In this document: piece by piece, positions 40,037-48,421 of the stretch
Layout of the letters: every line of letters begins with the position of its first letter
Numbering within the stretch: position 1 is the stretch's first letter
Assembly (NCBI GenBank): GCA_050299555.1
Contig: JBNKWA010000030.1
Location: 1-64,000, forward strand
Length of the DNA: 64,000 bases
Direction of reading: 5' to 3'
Source: JBNKWA01 sp050299555
Lineage (GTDB): Bacteria > Pseudomonadota > Alphaproteobacteria > Rhodobacterales > Rhodobacteraceae
Made by a program: the position numbers and the translations under genes
The notes under the pieces: model-generated
Database searches by the model: none
What the model was told of the DNA's origin: nothing
What the model saw: the letters and a program-made list of their open reading frames with translations, nothing else

Positions 40037-42526
40037 TTACGCGCGCTCAACCCTGCAGGCGCATTTCTTGAAGTCGGTCTCCTTCGAGATGGGACAGGTC
40101 GCATCGAGGGTCAGCTTGTTGGTGAGCTGGCCCTCGTCGAACCACGGGAAGAACACCACGCCCCGCGGCATCTTGTTGCGGCCCCTGGTCTCGACCCGCG
40201 ACAGAACCTCGCCACGGCGGGTGGAGACGAGGATTTCCTGACCCCTGCGCAGGTCGCGGTCGCGGGCATCGTCGGGGTTCATGAACACGACCGCAGCCGG
40301 GAAGGACCGGTGCAGTTCGGGCACCCGGCGGGTCATCGAGCCGGAATGCCAGTGTTCCAGGACCCGTCCGGTGACCAGCCAAAGGTCGTATTCCTCGTCG
40401 GGGCTTTCCGCCGCCGGCTCGTAGGGCGCGAAGATGATGTTGGCCTTGCCGTCCGGCTTGCCATAGAACTTCACCCCTTCGCCTTCCTTGACGTAGGGAT
40501 CATAGCCCTCGCGGAAGCGGTAGAGCGTCTCCTCTCCGTCCACGACCGGCCAGCGCAGCCCGCGGGCGTGATGATAGGTGTCGAAATCGGCGAGGTCGTG
40601 GCCATGCCCCCGGCCGAAGTTGGCGTATTCCTCGAACAGTCCCTTCTGCACGTAATAGCCGAAATGCTCGCTCTCGTGATTGCCGAAGCCTTCGGCGGTC
40701 TCGGAGACGGGGTACTTGTTGACGACGCCGTTCTCGAACAGCACCTCGTAGAGTGTCTTGCCCCTGAGTTCCGGCTTCAGCGCCAGCAGCTCCTCGGGCC
40801 AGACCTCTTCGGTCGTGAAACGCTTGGCGAATTCCATCAGCTGCCAGACGTCGGACTTGGCCTCGCCCGGCGCCGACACCTGCTCGCGCCAGAACTGTGT
40901 CCGGCGCTCGGCATTGCCGTAGGCGCCTTCCTTCTCGACCCACATTGCTGTGGGCAGGATCAGGTCCGCCGCCAGCGCCGTGACGGTCGGGTAGGGGTCG
41001 GAGACGGCGATGAAGTTCTCGGGGTTGCGATAGCCCGGATAGGTCTCCTCGTTCATGTTGGGCGCGGCCTGCATGTTGTTGTTGCACTGCACCCAGTAGG
41101 CGTTGAGCTTGCCGTCCTTGAGCATGCGGTTCTGCAGCACCGCGTGATAGCCCGGCTTCGGCGGGATGGTGCCCGCAGGGATGCCCCAGGCGGTCTCGCA
41201 GATCTCGCGATGCGCGTCGTTGGCCACCACCATGTCGGCCGGCAGCCGATGGGCGAAGGTGCCGACCTCGCGCGCCGTGCCGCAGGCCGAGGGCTGCCCG
41301 GTCAGCGAGAAGGGCGAGTTGCCCGGCTCGGCGATCTTGCCGGTCAGAAGGTGCACGTTATAGGCCAGCCCGTTCACCCAGGAGCCGCGGGTGTGCTGGT
41401 TGAAGCCCATGGTCCAGAGGCTCATCACCTTGCGGTTGGGGTCGGCGTATTGCGCGGCCAGCCGTTCGAGATTGGCGGCCGGGACGCCGGAAAGCTCGGC
41501 CACCTTGTCGAGCGAGAATTCGGCCACGGCAGCGGCGTATTCGTCGAAGGTCATAGGGTCGAGCTGGCCGGAGCCGGCATTCGCAGCCGCTTCCTCGAGC
41601 GGGTTGTCGGGCCGCAGACCGTAGCCGATATCCGTCGCCGTGCGGGTGAAGTTCACGTGCGCGTTCACGAACTCTTCGTTCACCGCGCCGTTCTGGATGA
41701 TGTAGTTGGCGATGTAGTTGAGGATCGCCAGGTCGGTCTGCGGGGCGAAGACCATGGCGTTGTCGGCCAGTTCGAAGCTGCGATGCTCGAAGGTGGACAG
41801 GACGTGCACTTCGCAACCCGGCTTGGTCAGGCGCGTGTCGGTGAGGCGCGACCACAGGATCGGGTGCATCTCGGCCATGTTCGAGCCCCAGAGCACGAAG
41901 GTGTCGGCGTGCTCCAGATCGTCATAACACCCCATGGGCTCGTCGATGCCGAAGGCGCGGATGAAGCCGGCGACGGCCGAGGCCATGCAGTGGCGCGCAT
42001 TGGGGTCGATGTTGTTGGACCGGAACCCGGCCTTCATCAGCTTGGCGGCCGCGTAGCCCTCCCAGACCGTCCACTGACCCGAGCCGAACATGCCCACCGC
42101 CTCGGGTCCCTTTTCGCGAAGCGTCTTTTTCCACTGCTCGGCCATCACGTCGAAGGCCTCGTCCCAGCTCACCGGTTCGAACGCGCCGTTCTTGTCGTAG
42201 ACGCCGCCCGACTTGCGCAGCAGCGGCGTGGTCAGCCGGTCGGCGCCGTACATGATCTTGGACAGGAAATAGCCCTTGATGCAGTTCAGGCCGCGGTTGA
42301 CAGGAGCGTCCGGGTCACCCTGGGTGGCCACGACGCGGCCATCCTTGACACCCACCAGAACCGAGCAGCCGGTGCCGCAGAACCGGCACGGTGCCTTGTC
42401 CCAGCGTATGTCCGGTGTCGCCACCTGTGCCAGGGCGCCGTTCGGCAACGGAATGCCGGCCGCGGAAGCCGTGGCGGCGGCAGCGGTGGCCTTGAGAAAT
42501 CCGCGGCGGGACGAGGAGGCGTTCAT
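40037..42526 (-). CDS. napA: Periplasmic nitrate reductase catalytic subunit NapA
   Basis: An 829-aa bis-MGD molybdoenzyme that reduces nitrate to nitrite in the periplasm. The Tat signal has SRRGFLK at residues 6-12. The [4Fe-4S] ligands are Cys47, Cys50, Cys54 (CRFCGTGC) and Cys82; the Mo ligand is Cys180 in NARHCMASAVAGF. The C-terminal MGD-binding region contains GRVLEHWHSGSMTRRVPEL. Length matches other NapA (about 830). It lies between napD and napG in the operon; NapD normally binds the Tat signal to control maturation. Confidence 0.98.
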   Translation of the reverse strand: MNASSSRRGFLKATAAAATASAAGIPLPNGALAQVATPDIRWDKAPCRFCGTGCSVLVGVKDGRVVATQGDPDAPVNRGLNCIKGYFLSKIMYGADRLTTPLLRKSGGVYDKNGAFEPVSWDEAFDVMAEQWKKTLREKGPEAVGMFGSGQWTVWEGYAAAKLMKAGFRSNNIDPNARHCMASAVAGFIRAFGIDEPMGCYDDLEHADTFVLWGSNMAEMHPILWSRLTDTRLTKPGCEVHVLSTFEHRSFELADNAMVFAPQTDLAILNYIANYIIQNGAVNEEFVNAHVNFTRTATDIGYGLRPDNPLEEAAANAGSGQLDPMTFDEYAAAVAEFSLDKVAELSGVPAANLERLAAQYADPNRKVMSLWTMGFNQHTRGSWVNGLAYNVHLLTGKIAEPGNSPFSLTGQPSACGTAREVGTFAHRLPADMVVANDAHREICETAWGIPAGTIPPKPGYHAVLQNRMLKDGKLNAYWVQCNNNMQAAPNMNEETYPGYRNPENFIAVSDPYPTVTALAADLILPTAMWVEKEGAYGNAERRTQFWREQVSAPGEAKSDVWQLMEFAKRFTTEEVWPEELLALKPELRGKTLYEVLFENGVVNKYPVSETAEGFGNHESEHFGYYVQKGLFEEYANFGRGHGHDLADFDTYHHARGLRWPVVDGEETLYRFREGYDPYVKEGEGVKFYGKPDGKANIIFAPYEPAAESPDEEYDLWLVTGRVLEHWHSGSMTRRVPELHRSFPAAVVFMNPDDARDRDLRRGQEILVSTRRGEVLSRVETRGRNKMPRGVVFFPWFDEGQLTNKLTLDATCPISKETDFKKCACRVERA

Positions 42527-42542
42527 GACTGATTCTCCCGGT

Positions 42543-42812
42543 TCAGGGTTGGGCTTGCGAGGGCTCGGCGTCGGCCGCGTCGAGCTCTTCGAAGTGGTGG
42601 TAGGTGAGGGTGACCGTGATCACCCCGGGGATCTGGTGCATATCCATGATCTGTTCCGAGGCGGTCTGTTTGGCGGTATCTTCTACGGTGACCACGATCC
42701 GCCCGCCCTCGTGGGCGTGCACCTCGCAGCCCTCGATGGCTTCGATGGCCGCGATGATTTCACCGGTCCGGTCCGGCATGGAATGAACCAGACAGCCGCA
42801 GATGTTCAGCAT
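42543..42812 (-). CDS. napD: Nap assembly chaperone NapD
   Basis: An 89-aa cytoplasmic chaperone with a ferredoxin-like fold that binds the NapA Tat signal peptide. NICGCLVHSMPDRTGEIIAAI, the central GGRIVVTVEDTA strand and IPGVITVTLTYHHFEE are the family pattern. The true start is the ATG at 42812, which overlaps the end of napF by 7 bp; the longer frame to 43040 is a shadow. napA begins 16 bp downstream. Confidence 0.95.
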   Translation of the reverse strand: MLNICGCLVHSMPDRTGEIIAAIEAIEGCEVHAHEGGRIVVTVEDTAKQTASEQIMDMHQIPGVITVTLTYHHFEELDAADAEPSQAQP

Positions 42813-43330
42813 GGGTGCGCCTCGGGGGTGATGTGCTGCATCGTGATGGCGCCGACCGGACAGGCGCCGACGCAGGCGCCGCAACCGGTGCAGGCCGGCG
42901 GGTCGATGACCGGGTCGGCGCAGCCGCCGGTGCGCAGGCGGAACCGGATCGCCGATGCCTCGCAATGGTCCTGGCAGGCGCGGCAGGTGACGCCGTTGGC
43001 CGACAGGCAGGTCGGCAAGGCGGTCGCCACCCAGGTCCACGGCGCGTCCGCGTTGAGGGCTCCGGGCTCGCAGGCGTCGATGCAGCGGTTGCAGAAGGTG
43101 CAGGCCCCGGCTGCGAAGTCGAGCACCGGGAGGCTCCGGCCGTCGCGAACGATGATTGCCTCGGGGCAGGCGGCGACGCTGTCGCCGCAGCCGGTGCAGG
43201 CCTCGGCAAAGGCCGATTCGTCACCCGCGCCGGGAGGGCGGGGTGATCGGGCCTCCGGCGCGCTACCACCCCAAAAAGCCCGTCTCGAGATGATCGCCTG
43301 CACCACTTGTGTTGGATCCGCCTTCGACAT
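42806..43330 (-). CDS. napF: Ferredoxin-type accessory protein NapF
   Basis: A 174-aa cytoplasmic Fe-S protein involved in NapA cofactor maturation. Cluster motifs are CTGCGDSVAACPE (residues 45-57), CTFCNRCIDACE, a CRACQDHCE segment and CTGCGACVGACPVGAI. In the first motif the third cysteine is replaced by Ser51 (codon AGC, one base from TGC), so it is unlikely to hold a normal [4Fe-4S] cluster. The N-terminal SRRAFWGG is typical of NapF. The ATG at 43330 was preferred; the twelve upstream residues do not resemble the family. It is the first gene of napFDAGHBC; no napE precedes it. Confidence 0.95.
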   Translation of the reverse strand: MSKADPTQVVQAIISRRAFWGGSAPEARSPRPPGAGDESAFAEACTGCGDSVAACPEAIIVRDGRSLPVLDFAAGACTFCNRCIDACEPGALNADAPWTWVATALPTCLSANGVTCRACQDHCEASAIRFRLRTGGCADPVIDPPACTGCGACVGACPVGAITMQHITPEAHPC

Positions 43331-43367
43331 CGTCGGCGTACCCAACGCCAAATGGCGATGTCGCACG

Positions 43368-43381
43368 TTGACTTAAGTCAA
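43368..43381 (-). promoter_or_regulatory. FNR/NnrR-family-like palindrome upstream of napF
   Basis: TTGACTTAAGTCAA is a perfect 14-bp palindrome with the TTGA-N6-TCAA form recognised by Crp/FNR family regulators (FNR, FixK, NnrR). It lies 37 bp before the napF ATG. Its nearness to the start codon would suit repression or activation of a very short leader. Confidence 0.55.
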
Positions 43382-43454
43382 GGCAGGCCGGTTTCCGTTG
43401 TGCGGGGGGCGGATAGGGCCGAACCTGCGCCGTCGCGCCGCCGGCTTGTCGGGA

Positions 43455-43468
43455 CTGACCTGGATCAA
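43455..43468 (-). promoter_or_regulatory. FixK/FnrL-like box upstream of napF, at the oxyR 3' end
   Basis: On the minus strand the site reads TTGATCCAGGTCAG, one base from the alphaproteobacterial consensus TTGATnnnnATCAA-type box (TTGATC..GGTCAA). It is 124 bp upstream of napF, overlapping the end of oxyR. If it binds an activator at -41.5, transcription would start near 43420, leaving a leader of about 90 nt. Confidence 0.5.
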
Positions 43469-44415
43469 TGGCGGTCGAGGGGTTGCACGCCGTGTCCGGG
43501 CGCGACCGGGTCGGGTGCCGCCCGCAGTGCCTCGCCGGCCCGGCGGACCGCCTCGGCGACTTCCAGGAACTGCGCCGCCATGGGACTGGTCTTGCGCCAG
43601 ACCATGCCGATGGTCCGGGACGGACGCGGGCTTTTGAATCGGGTGATCGACACCGATGCCGAGCGGGTCTCGACCGTGACGGCCATCTCCGGGATCAGGG
43701 TGACACCGATGCCGGCGGCGACCATCTGGACGAGGGTGGACAGCGAGGTGGCGTCGAGCACGTCGCGCGACAGCGCCGAGTGCATGCTGCAGAACGTCAG
43801 CGCCTGATCCCGAAAGCAGTGCCCCTCCTCCAGCAGCAGGAGCTTCATTTCCCGCAGCGTCTCGCTGCTGGGTGCCGGCTTGTCGGCCTCGCCGGCAGGG
43901 CGGACCAGCACGAACTCTTCGTTGAAAATCGCAACCTCGGCCAGCGAGGGTTCCGAGACCGGCAGGGCAACGATGGCGGCGTCGAGGCGACCCTCGGCCA
44001 ATTCCTGCAACAGCCGCGGCGTCAGCGTCTCGCGTACGCGTATGTCAAGTTCGGGGTGGGTGCGGGTCAGGTCCGCGATGATGGAGGGCAGCAGATAGGG
44101 CGCGATCGTCGGTATCACGCCCAGCCGCAGCCGCCCGACAATGCGGTCCCGCGAAGCGCGGGCCATGTCGCCCAGCTCGTCTATGGAACGCAGTATGCCG
44201 CGAACCCGCTGGGCGAAATCCTCGCCAAAGCCGGTCAGCCGGACCTGCCGTGCGCTGCGCTCGAACAGGGCGATGCCGAGCGATTGCTCCAGCTCCTTGA
44301 TCTGCACCGAGAGCGCAGGCTGGGAAATCGCGCAAGCGTCCGCAGCCCGTCCGAAGTGGTTGTGGCGGGCCAGGGCCTCGAAATAGCGAAGCTGCCTGAC
44401 GGTGAGATTTGTCAT
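43465..44415 (-). CDS. oxyR: Hydrogen peroxide-sensing regulator OxyR
   Basis: A 316-aa LysR-type regulator. The N-terminal helix-turn-helix is in LARHNHFGRAADACAISQPALS (residues 15-36). The regulatory domain has the OxyR redox pair Cys200 and Cys209 in EEGHCFRDQALTFCS, matching Cys199/Cys208 of E. coli; oxidation forms a disulfide that activates transcription. It is divergent from katG, the classical target, with 232 bp between. The last codons overlap a FixK-like box upstream of napF. Confidence 0.94.
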   Translation of the reverse strand: MTNLTVRQLRYFEALARHNHFGRAADACAISQPALSVQIKELEQSLGIALFERSARQVRLTGFGEDFAQRVRGILRSIDELGDMARASRDRIVGRLRLGVIPTIAPYLLPSIIADLTRTHPELDIRVRETLTPRLLQELAEGRLDAAIVALPVSEPSLAEVAIFNEEFVLVRPAGEADKPAPSSETLREMKLLLLEEGHCFRDQALTFCSMHSALSRDVLDATSLSTLVQMVAAGIGVTLIPEMAVTVETRSASVSITRFKSPRPSRTIGMVWRKTSPMAAQFLEVAEAVRRAGEALRAAPDPVAPGHGVQPLDRH

Positions 44416-44450
44416 AAGGAAATGCTATGAGAGGGATTTGAAAATGCAAC
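44414..44450. promoter_or_regulatory. OxyR-like binding site between oxyR and katG
   Basis: ATAA-N7-CTAT (44414-44428) fits the OxyR dyad ATAG-N7-CTAT with one mismatch; a second, weaker pair ATTT-N7-CAAC (44436-44450) follows after exactly 7 bp, giving the tetranucleotide spacing of a full OxyR site. It overlaps the oxyR start codon and adjoins the proposed katG -35, suitable for autorepression plus katG activation. Confidence 0.5.
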
Positions 44451-44479
44451 TTAAATCAATCAATAGTGGTTGTTAGAAT
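44451..44479 (+). promoter_or_regulatory. Candidate katG promoter
   Basis: TTAAAT (44451-44456), a 17-bp spacer and TAGAAT (44474-44479) form a weak -35 with a good -10, directly downstream of the OxyR-like site. A weak -35 fits an activator-dependent promoter. The transcript would have a leader of about 160 nt. Confidence 0.45.
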
Positions 44480-44647
44480 CGTTCCAGAGAGGCTAGAAGA
44501 GGGCCACCGGCCGGAGGCAGGCGCGGCAGCGAACCGTTGCGCGCCGGGGCCCGGGCCGCCGCCAGCCAATGGCATGGGGTTTCCAGGGAAGTATGCGTGC
44601 TTGTCAGCGGATGAGTTCGTTCAACACGACCATGATGGGAGAGCAAG

Positions 44648-46828
44648 ATGGACGGTAACGACGTCGCCACGGGGCAGTGCCCGGTGATCCACACCACTTT
44701 CGGGGCCCGATCAAATCGCGACTGGTGGCCCAACCAGCTGAACCTGAGGATCCTCCATCAGAACTCTGCCCTGTGCGATCCCATGGGCGAAGCATTCGAC
44801 TATGCCGAGGCCTTCAAGAAGCTGGACCTCGACGCGGTGAAGAAGGACATCTACGCGCTGATGACCGAGAGTCAGGACTGGTGGCCGGCCGATTTCGGTC
44901 ACTACGGTCCGCTTTTCATCCGCATGGCTTGGCACAGCGCCGGCACCTACCGCACCGGCGACGGCCGCGGCGGTGCCTCGTCGGGCACCCAGCGCTTCGC
45001 GCCGCTCAACTCCTGGCCGGACAACGCCAACCTCGACAAGGCGCGGCGGCTTCTGTGGCCGGTCAAGCAGAAGTACGGCAACAGCATCTCCTGGGCGGAT
45101 CTGATGATCCTCGCCGGCAACTGCGCGCTTGAGTCGTTGGGCTTCAGGACCTTCGGCTTTGGCGGCGGGCGCGAGGACATCTGGGAGCCCGAGGAGGATA
45201 TCTACTGGGGTGCCGAGGCCGAGTGGCTTGGCGACAAGCGCTACTCGGGCGAGCGCGACCTCGAGAACCCGCTGGCGGCCGTGCAGATGGGCCTGATCTA
45301 CGTGAACCCCGAAGGGCCGAACGGCAATCCCGATCCGGTCGCGGCGGCCAGGGACATCCGCGAGACGTTCGCGCGCATGGCGATGGACGACGAGGAGACG
45401 GTGGCGCTGATTGCCGGCGGCCACAGCTTTGGCAAGACCCACGGAGCCGGCGATGCCGCGCTGGTCGGTGCCGAGCCGGAGGGCGCCGGCATCGAGGAGC
45501 AGGGCCTGGGCTGGAAATCGAGCTACGCCAGCGGCAAGGGTGCCGATGCGATCACCTCCGGCCTGGAGGTGATCTGGACCGCAACGCCGACCAAGTGGTC
45601 GAACAACTTCTTCGAGAACCTGTTCGGTTTTGAGTGGGAACTGACCAAGAGCCCGGCCGGTGCCCATCAGTGGGTGGCCAAGGGCGCCGATGGCGAGATC
45701 CCGGACGCCTACGATGCCGGCAAGCGTCACGCGCCGACCATGCTGACCACGGACCTGTCGCTGCGGTTCGACCCGGTCTACGAGAAGATCTCCCGCCGCT
45801 TCCTGGAGAACCCGGACCAGTTTGCCGACGCCTTCGCCCGGGCCTGGTTCAAGCTGACCCACCGGGACATGGGCCCGAAAGCGCGTTACCTCGGCGCCGA
45901 AGTGCCGGCGGAGGACCTGATCTGGCAGGATCCGGTTCCGGCGGTGGGCCACAAGCTGATCGACGCCGCCGATATCGCCGACCTCAAGGCCAAGATCCTC
46001 GCCTCCGGCCTGTCGGTCGCCGACCTGGTCACCACCGCCTGGGCATCGGCCTCGACCTTCCGCGGCTCGGACAAGCGCGGCGGCGCCAATGGCGCGCGCA
46101 TTCGCCTCAGCCCGCAGAAGGACTGGGAGGTGAACCAGCCGGCCGAGCTTGCCAGGGTGCTGGAGACGCTTGCCGGAATCCAGGCGGCGTTCAACGGTGC
46201 GGCAAGCAGCGGCAAGAAGGTGTCGCTGGCCGATCTGATCGTGCTCGGCGGCAGTGCCGCGGTCGAGAAGGCGGCCAGGGATGCCGGACACGATGTCTCG
46301 GTTCCCTTCGCGCCCGGCCGCACCGATGCCTCGCAGGAGCAGACGGACGTTGAGTCCTTCGCCGTGCTGGAGCCCATCGCGGACGGTTTCCGCAACTACC
46401 TGAAGGGCGACTACGCCGTCTCGGCCGAGGAGCTACTGGTCGACAAGGCCCAGCTTCTGACGCTGACCGCGCCCGAGATGACGGTGCTGGTCGGGGGAAT
46501 GCGCGTTCTCGGCGGCAATGTCGGCGGGTCGGCGCATGGCGTCTTCACCGACCGTCCCGGTGTGTTGAGCAACGACTTCTTCGCCAACCTGCTCGACATG
46601 GGAACGGAGTGGAAGCCGGCCGCCGACGGTGTCTACGAGGGCCGTGACCGCAAGACCGGCGCAGTGAAGTGGACCGGCACCCGCGTCGATCTGGTCTTCG
46701 GGTCGAACTCGCAGTTGCGGGCGCTGGCCGAGGTCTATGCTCAGGACGATGCGCGGGCGAAATTCGTCGGCGACTTCGTGGCCGCCTGGACCAAGGTGAT
46801 GAACGCCGACCGCTTCGATCTGGCCTGA
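44648..46828 (+). CDS. katG: Catalase-peroxidase
   Basis: A 726-aa bifunctional haem enzyme that breaks down hydrogen peroxide. Arg92, Trp95 and His96 in RMAWHSAGTYR form the distal site, His259 in AGGHSFGKTHGA is the proximal ligand. The Met-Tyr-Trp adduct needed for catalase activity is present as Trp95, Tyr218 (GLIYVNPEG) and Met244 (spacing 123 and 26). The C-terminal repeat domain is complete. GGGAGAG precedes the ATG. It is divergent from oxyR and followed by a strong hairpin. No sign of export is seen. Confidence 0.97.
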   Translation: MDGNDVATGQCPVIHTTFGARSNRDWWPNQLNLRILHQNSALCDPMGEAFDYAEAFKKLDLDAVKKDIYALMTESQDWWPADFGHYGPLFIRMAWHSAGTYRTGDGRGGASSGTQRFAPLNSWPDNANLDKARRLLWPVKQKYGNSISWADLMILAGNCALESLGFRTFGFGGGREDIWEPEEDIYWGAEAEWLGDKRYSGERDLENPLAAVQMGLIYVNPEGPNGNPDPVAAARDIRETFARMAMDDEETVALIAGGHSFGKTHGAGDAALVGAEPEGAGIEEQGLGWKSSYASGKGADAITSGLEVIWTATPTKWSNNFFENLFGFEWELTKSPAGAHQWVAKGADGEIPDAYDAGKRHAPTMLTTDLSLRFDPVYEKISRRFLENPDQFADAFARAWFKLTHRDMGPKARYLGAEVPAEDLIWQDPVPAVGHKLIDAADIADLKAKILASGLSVADLVTTAWASASTFRGSDKRGGANGARIRLSPQKDWEVNQPAELARVLETLAGIQAAFNGAASSGKKVSLADLIVLGGSAAVEKAARDAGHDVSVPFAPGRTDASQEQTDVESFAVLEPIADGFRNYLKGDYAVSAEELLVDKAQLLTLTAPEMTVLVGGMRVLGGNVGGSAHGVFTDRPGVLSNDFFANLLDMGTEWKPAADGVYEGRDRKTGAVKWTGTRVDLVFGSNSQLRALAEVYAQDDARAKFVGDFVAAWTKVMNADRFDLA

Positions 46829-46832
46829 GTGC

Positions 46833-46890
46833 GGCGACAGGGGGGGCAGGCGCGGGCCTTATGGGTGCCGCGCCCGCCCCCCCTGTCGCC
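46833..46890 (+). terminator. Strong hairpin after katG
   Basis: A perfect 15-bp stem (GGCGACAGGGGGGGC 46833-46847 with its complement 46876-46890) continues after one mismatch with seven more pairs around a short loop. It starts 5 bp after the katG stop. No T-tract follows (ATTACTT), so it may stop transcription from both katG and the convergent rsgA through stem strength. Confidence 0.7.
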
Positions 46891-46917
46891 ATTACTTGCG
46901 GCCTCGCGGTGTCGCCA

Positions 46918-46992
46918 ACCCGTCCCGGGCTTGACCCGGGACCTCCCTGACGAAGCGGTGGAGGTCCCGGATCGGGGTCCGGGACGGGTCAC
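46918..46992. repeat. Dispersed double-hairpin element, copy B
   Basis: Same design as the element at 17621-17692: ACCCGTCCCGGG and CCCGGGAC at one end, GAGGTCCCGGATC and GGTCCGGGACGGGTCAC at the other, giving two adjacent stems. The spacers differ, as in REP/BIME repeats. It lies between the converging katG and rsgA genes. Confidence 0.75.
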
Positions 46993-47008
46993 CAAGATCC
47001 GCCGCCGG

Positions 47009-48058
47009 CTAGCCGGCGCCGTCGCGGCGGGCCTGCTTGCCCGAGGCGATTCGTCGGTACATCTTGCTTTGCGCCCTTTCGCGGCTTCGTTGCTCGGCAA
47101 GGGTGGCGCTGTTGCGGCGATCCTCGCGGGCCAGCTTCTGCCAGCGGGCCAGCCGGCCCGGGTCGACCTCGCCAGCGGCGATGGCCGCCTGAACGGCGCA
47201 ACCGGGTTCGGATTCGTGGCCGCAGTCGGCGAAGCGGCAGGTCGCCGCGAGTGCGGCGATGTCCTCGAACACCGCGTCGACGCCTTCGGCCGCGTCGTGC
47301 AACCCGAGCGCCCGCATCCCCGGCGTGTCTACCAGCCAGCCCCCGGCCGGCAGGCGATAAAGTGCACGCGCGGTGGTGGTGTGGCGGCCGCGCGCGTCGT
47401 CCTCGCGGATGCCGGCGGTGGCGAGCGTGGTGCCGGCCAGGCTGTTGACCAGCGTCGACTTGCCGACCCCGGACATGCCCGCCAAGGCCACGGTCTGGCC
47501 AGGCCCGCACCATGGCGCCAGCCGCGACACCTGCTCGGGGTCGAGAGCGTTCAATAGCTCCACCGGCACGTCGCGGGCGACGTCCCTGGCTGCGTCGCCA
47601 AACCGCTCAAGATCCTCGGCAAGGTCGGCCTTGGTCAGCACCAGCACCGCAAGGCAGCCGCTGGCATGGGCGAGCGCGAGGTATCGCTCGATCCGGCCAC
47701 GGTTGAAATCGGCGTTGCACGAGGTGACGACGAAGAGTGTGTCGACATTGGCGGCAATGGGCTGCGCCTCGCGACCGGCCGAGACCGCACGCTGCAGCAG
47801 CGTCTTGCGCTCCAGCAGCCGCGCCGGCCGTCCGTCCGGGCCGATGACCAGCCAGTCGCCCACCGCCACCGCCCCGGATGGCAGGTGCGGCGGGGCTGCC
47901 ATCCGCTCGATCTCGCCGGCACCGGCGGCCAGCACGTCATAGGCGCTGCGGTGAACCGCGGCGACGCGCACCGTTCGGGCGGTCTCGATTTCGTCAAGGG
48001 AAAGCTGGGATTGGAAATGCGCGCCCCAGCCGAGCGCACTGTGGGTCAGTTCGGACAC
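47009..48058 (-). CDS. rsgA: Ribosome small-subunit GTPase RsgA
   Basis: A 349-aa circularly permuted GTPase that helps mature the 30S subunit. An OB domain comes first, then the G motifs in permuted order: G4 LTKAD (141-145), G1 GMSGVGKS (194-201) and G3 DTPG (244-247). The C-terminal zinc site is Cys274, Cys279, His281, Cys287 in CRFADCGHESEPGC. The C-terminus has the usual basic tail. It is convergent with katG; upstream lies the SRP RNA gene on the same strand. Confidence 0.95.
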   Translation of the reverse strand: MSELTHSALGWGAHFQSQLSLDEIETARTVRVAAVHRSAYDVLAAGAGEIERMAAPPHLPSGAVAVGDWLVIGPDGRPARLLERKTLLQRAVSAGREAQPIAANVDTLFVVTSCNADFNRGRIERYLALAHASGCLAVLVLTKADLAEDLERFGDAARDVARDVPVELLNALDPEQVSRLAPWCGPGQTVALAGMSGVGKSTLVNSLAGTTLATAGIREDDARGRHTTTARALYRLPAGGWLVDTPGMRALGLHDAAEGVDAVFEDIAALAATCRFADCGHESEPGCAVQAAIAAGEVDPGRLARWQKLAREDRRNSATLAEQRSRERAQSKMYRRIASGKQARRDGAG

Positions 48059-48237
48059 CGGTCAACTGCCTTGCCTTGGCCGCCGTCGCGGCGGCACGTC
48101 ACAAGATCCGCCCGGCGGCGTAGGCGCGACGGGCGGCGGTGGTCGGCAGGGCAAGGCGTCGCGCCTGGGTGGCGCGTTCAGCCCAGCTCTGCCGAACGGG
48201 TGACAATGGCAGACATCAACCCTCCGGCAGCTTCAGG

Positions 48238-48332
48238 TGAGAGGCTGACAACGACCCAAGCGGGACCCGTTACGGCTGCTTCCTTCCGGACCTGACCGGG
48301 TTGGCGGGGCGCTCGCCCGCGCCAACCTCTCG
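48238..48332 (-). ncRNA. ffs: Signal recognition particle RNA (4.5S-type)
   Basis: The universally conserved SRP core occurs on the minus strand at 48275-48297: GTCAGGTCCGGAAGGAAGCAG, with the GGAA tetraloop. Flanking sequences pair into one long rod; the 5' GAGAGG and the 3' CCTCTC (near 48239-48244) close it. The RNA (about 95 nt) with Ffh targets membrane proteins to the translocon. Ends are estimated from pairing and promoter position, within a few bases. Confidence 0.93.
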
Positions 48333-48338
48333 GGCAGT

Positions 48339-48367
48339 CATTTACGCGATCGCCCGGCGCCGTTCAA
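48339..48367 (-). promoter_or_regulatory. Promoter of the SRP RNA gene
   Basis: On the minus strand TTGAAC (48362-48367), 17 bp and TAAATG (48339-48344) give a -35/-10 pair; start of transcription would be 6-7 bp later, at about 48332, exactly the 5' end expected from the SRP RNA helix. Confidence 0.65.
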
Positions 48368-48421
48368 GCCAGGCCGGCCAGGGGCGCCCACCGGACGGCA
48401 GTCGCGTGCCCGCATCGAGGG

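Noticed and set aside
43331..43464. A napE or napK gene upstream of napF
   Set aside because: No minus-strand frame of 45 codons or more with a membrane helix exists between napF and oxyR.
48099..48210. Small minus-strand ORF after the SRP RNA gene (about 35 codons, SPVRQSWAERATQARRLALP region)
   Set aside because: It has protein-like composition but only a possible TTG start, no ribosome binding site and no known family; it may be the remnant of a longer gene.
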